Source of the DNA: Mycetocola zhadangensis
GTDB lineage: Bacteria > Actinomycetota > Actinomycetes > Actinomycetales > Microbacteriaceae
Length of the DNA stretch: 64,000 bases
Direction: 5' to 3'
Assembly: GCF_003668565.1 (NCBI RefSeq)
Contig: NZ_RCWJ01000001.1
Location: 62,001-126,000, forward strand
The notes below the pieces were generated by a model, which was not told the DNA's origin, made no database searches, and was given only the letters and a program-made list of their open reading frames with translations. Shown here piece after piece: positions 62,846-64,000 of the stretch. Positions within the stretch are counted from its first letter, which is position 1. Every line of letters starts with the position of its first letter. A program made the position numbers and the translations under genes.

Positions 62846-64000
62846 ATGTGTGGAATCGTGGGATACGTAGGACTCAATGACAGCATCGATGTACTTCTGG
62901 GTGGATTGAGCCGACTCGAATACCGCGGTTACGACTCCGCTGGCGTCGCCGTCATCGACGAAACCGGCACCATCCGCACCCGCAAGCGTGCTGGCAAGCT
63001 GGCCGTTCTCGCCGGAGATCTGAAGTCAGGAGCGATGGAGACCAGCCACACCGGCATCGGTCACACCCGCTGGGCTACCCACGGTGCTCCCACCGACGGA
63101 AACGCGCACCCGCACCTCGGCGACGACGGCAAGTTGGCGCTCATCCACAACGGGATTATCGAGAACTTCTCACCGCTCAAGCAGGAACTCCTCGATGAGG
63201 GCTTCGCCTTCGAAAGCGAAACCGACTCCGAGGTCGCCGCCGTGCTGCTCGGCCGTGAATACCGCAAAACGAACAACCTCCGCGAAGCGTTCCAGAACGT
63301 GGTCGCCCGTCTCGACGGCGCATTCACGCTCCTCGCCGTGCACGAGAACGAGCCGGGCCTTGTTGTCGGCGCCCGCCGTAACTCGCCGCTGGTCATCGGT
63401 CTGGGTGACGGCGAAAACTTCCTGGCCTCCGACGTCGCCGCGTTCGTCGAGTACACGCAGAATGCCCTCGCCATCGGCCAGGACCAGATCGTCTCCATCA
63501 CCCCCGACAAGGTCGAGGTGACCGACTTCTTCGGCGCACCTGTTGAGGTCGAGCCGTTCGAAATCCAGTGGGACGCCAGCGCCGCAGACAAGGGCGGATG
63601 GCCCAGCTTTATGGCCAAGGAAATTTCCGAAGAACCGGATGCTGTCGCCAACACCCTGCGCGGGCGCATTGATGCAGACGGCCAGGTGGTCATCCCGGAA
63701 CTCAACGGTCTCGATGAGCTGTTCGTTGACATCAACCGCGTTGTCGTCATCGCCTGCGGAACCGCCGCGTACGCGGGCCAGACCGCGAAATACGCCCTCG
63801 AGAAGTGGGCCGGGATCCCGGTCGACGTCGAACTCAGCCACGAGTTCCGCTACCGCGAACCAGTCATCACGCCACAGACACTCGTCGTCTCGATCAGCCA
63901 GTCCGGCGAGACCATGGACACTCTCATGGCCGTGAAGTACGCCAGCGAGAAGGGCGCGAAAACGCTCTCCATCTGCAACACCCAGGGCGCAACCATTCCC
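62846..64000 (+). CDS. glmS: Glutamine-fructose-6-phosphate aminotransferase (3' truncated)
   Basis: The frame is open to the right edge; 385 codons are present of about 610. Catalytic Cys2 (MCGIVGY) of the class II glutaminase, then RGYDSAGVA and GHTRWATHGAP near the glutamine site. The first SIS domain begins around residue 285 (VVIACGTAAYAGQ), with SISQSGETMDT at its sugar-phosphate loop. It makes glucosamine-6-phosphate, the substrate of glmM encoded 1 kb upstream. No glmS riboswitch fits in the 35-bp gap. Confidence 0.97.
   Translation, partial: MCGIVGYVGLNDSIDVLLGGLSRLEYRGYDSAGVAVIDETGTIRTRKRAGKLAVLAGDLKSGAMETSHTGIGHTRWATHGAPTDGNAHPHLGDDGKLALIHNGIIENFSPLKQELLDEGFAFESETDSEVAAVLLGREYRKTNNLREAFQNVVARLDGAFTLLAVHENEPGLVVGARRNSPLVIGLGDGENFLASDVAAFVEYTQNALAIGQDQIVSITPDKVEVTDFFGAPVEVEPFEIQWDASAADKGGWPSFMAKEISEEPDAVANTLRGRIDADGQVVIPELNGLDELFVDINRVVVIACGTAAYAGQTAKYALEKWAGIPVDVELSHEFRYREPVITPQTLVVSISQSGETMDTLMAVKYASEKGAKTLSICNTQGATIP

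Overview
The window is a chromosomal segment of a high-GC Gram-positive bacterium, most likely an actinomycete of the Microbacteriaceae type. The signs are a type VII (ESX/WXG100) secretion locus, Ser/Thr kinase, PP2C and FHA signalling proteins, many GTG/TTG starts, a TTG-started secY beginning [14 protein letters not shown], an MT0933-type small protein, and -10 boxes placed 6-8 nt in front of start codons, as in leaderless actinobacterial mRNAs. I saw no tRNA, rRNA, insertion sequence, integrase or CRISPR array. Nearly all of the sequence is coding, mostly on the + strand.

Region 1 (1-9455) is the distal part of a type VII secretion locus. It holds the C-terminal ATPase module of an EccC-like protein (cut by the left edge), a WXG100-type substrate followed by a strong hairpin, further helical WXG100-like proteins, a mixed helical/membrane protein, a duplicated 199-aa family, a 6-TM membrane protein, an EspG-like protein, a large protein with a lipase-type nucleophile elbow, and a lipoprotein. 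Region 2 (9544-14098) is a phospho-signalling block: PP2C phosphatase, FHA protein, transmembrane Ser/Thr kinase with an extracellular Fn3-like domain, and an FHA + helical (winged-helix-like) protein. Region 3 (14241-27960) is a cell-surface block: a membrane-anchored protein of about 1750 aa (propeller-like head, about eleven Ig-like domains, two Fn3 domains), MoxR ATPase, DUF58 protein, a transglutaminase-fold membrane protein whose catalytic triad is replaced, an FHA protein, a small membrane protein, a conserved protein with a Cys pair, and a Pro/Gln-rich membrane protein. Together regions 1-3 look like one secretion, surface and phospho-signalling unit.

Region 4 (27994-45009) is the translation core: str operon (rpsL-rpsG-fusA-tuf), then the S10 and spc operons (rpsJ to secY) in classical order but without rpsN. 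An MT0933-like small gene lies between tuf and rpsJ. Adk and map follow secY. Region 5 (46493-55023) interrupts the usual map-infA adjacency with pabC and a complete mannitol phosphotransferase locus: divergent MtlR-type activator, a lone EIIB, HPr, enzyme I, MtlA (EIICB), MtlF (EIIA) and MtlD. Region 6 (55036-61820) resumes with infA-rpmJ-rpsM-rpsK-rpoA-rplQ-truA (rpsD absent), then rplM-rpsI and glmM. Region 7 is a divergent pair, coaA (-) and glmS (+, cut by the right edge), separated by 35 bp.

Regulatory signals seen directly include promoters with 16-18 nt spacers (str, infA, rplM, the 5929 gene), perfect hairpins at operon ends, a structured rpsL leader, strong hairpins at fusA/tuf, rplE/rpsH, rplO/secY and rpsK/rpoA, and two operator-like palindromes next to promoters in the secretion/surface locus. 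All functional assignments rest on reading the translated sequence by eye; no database search was run.
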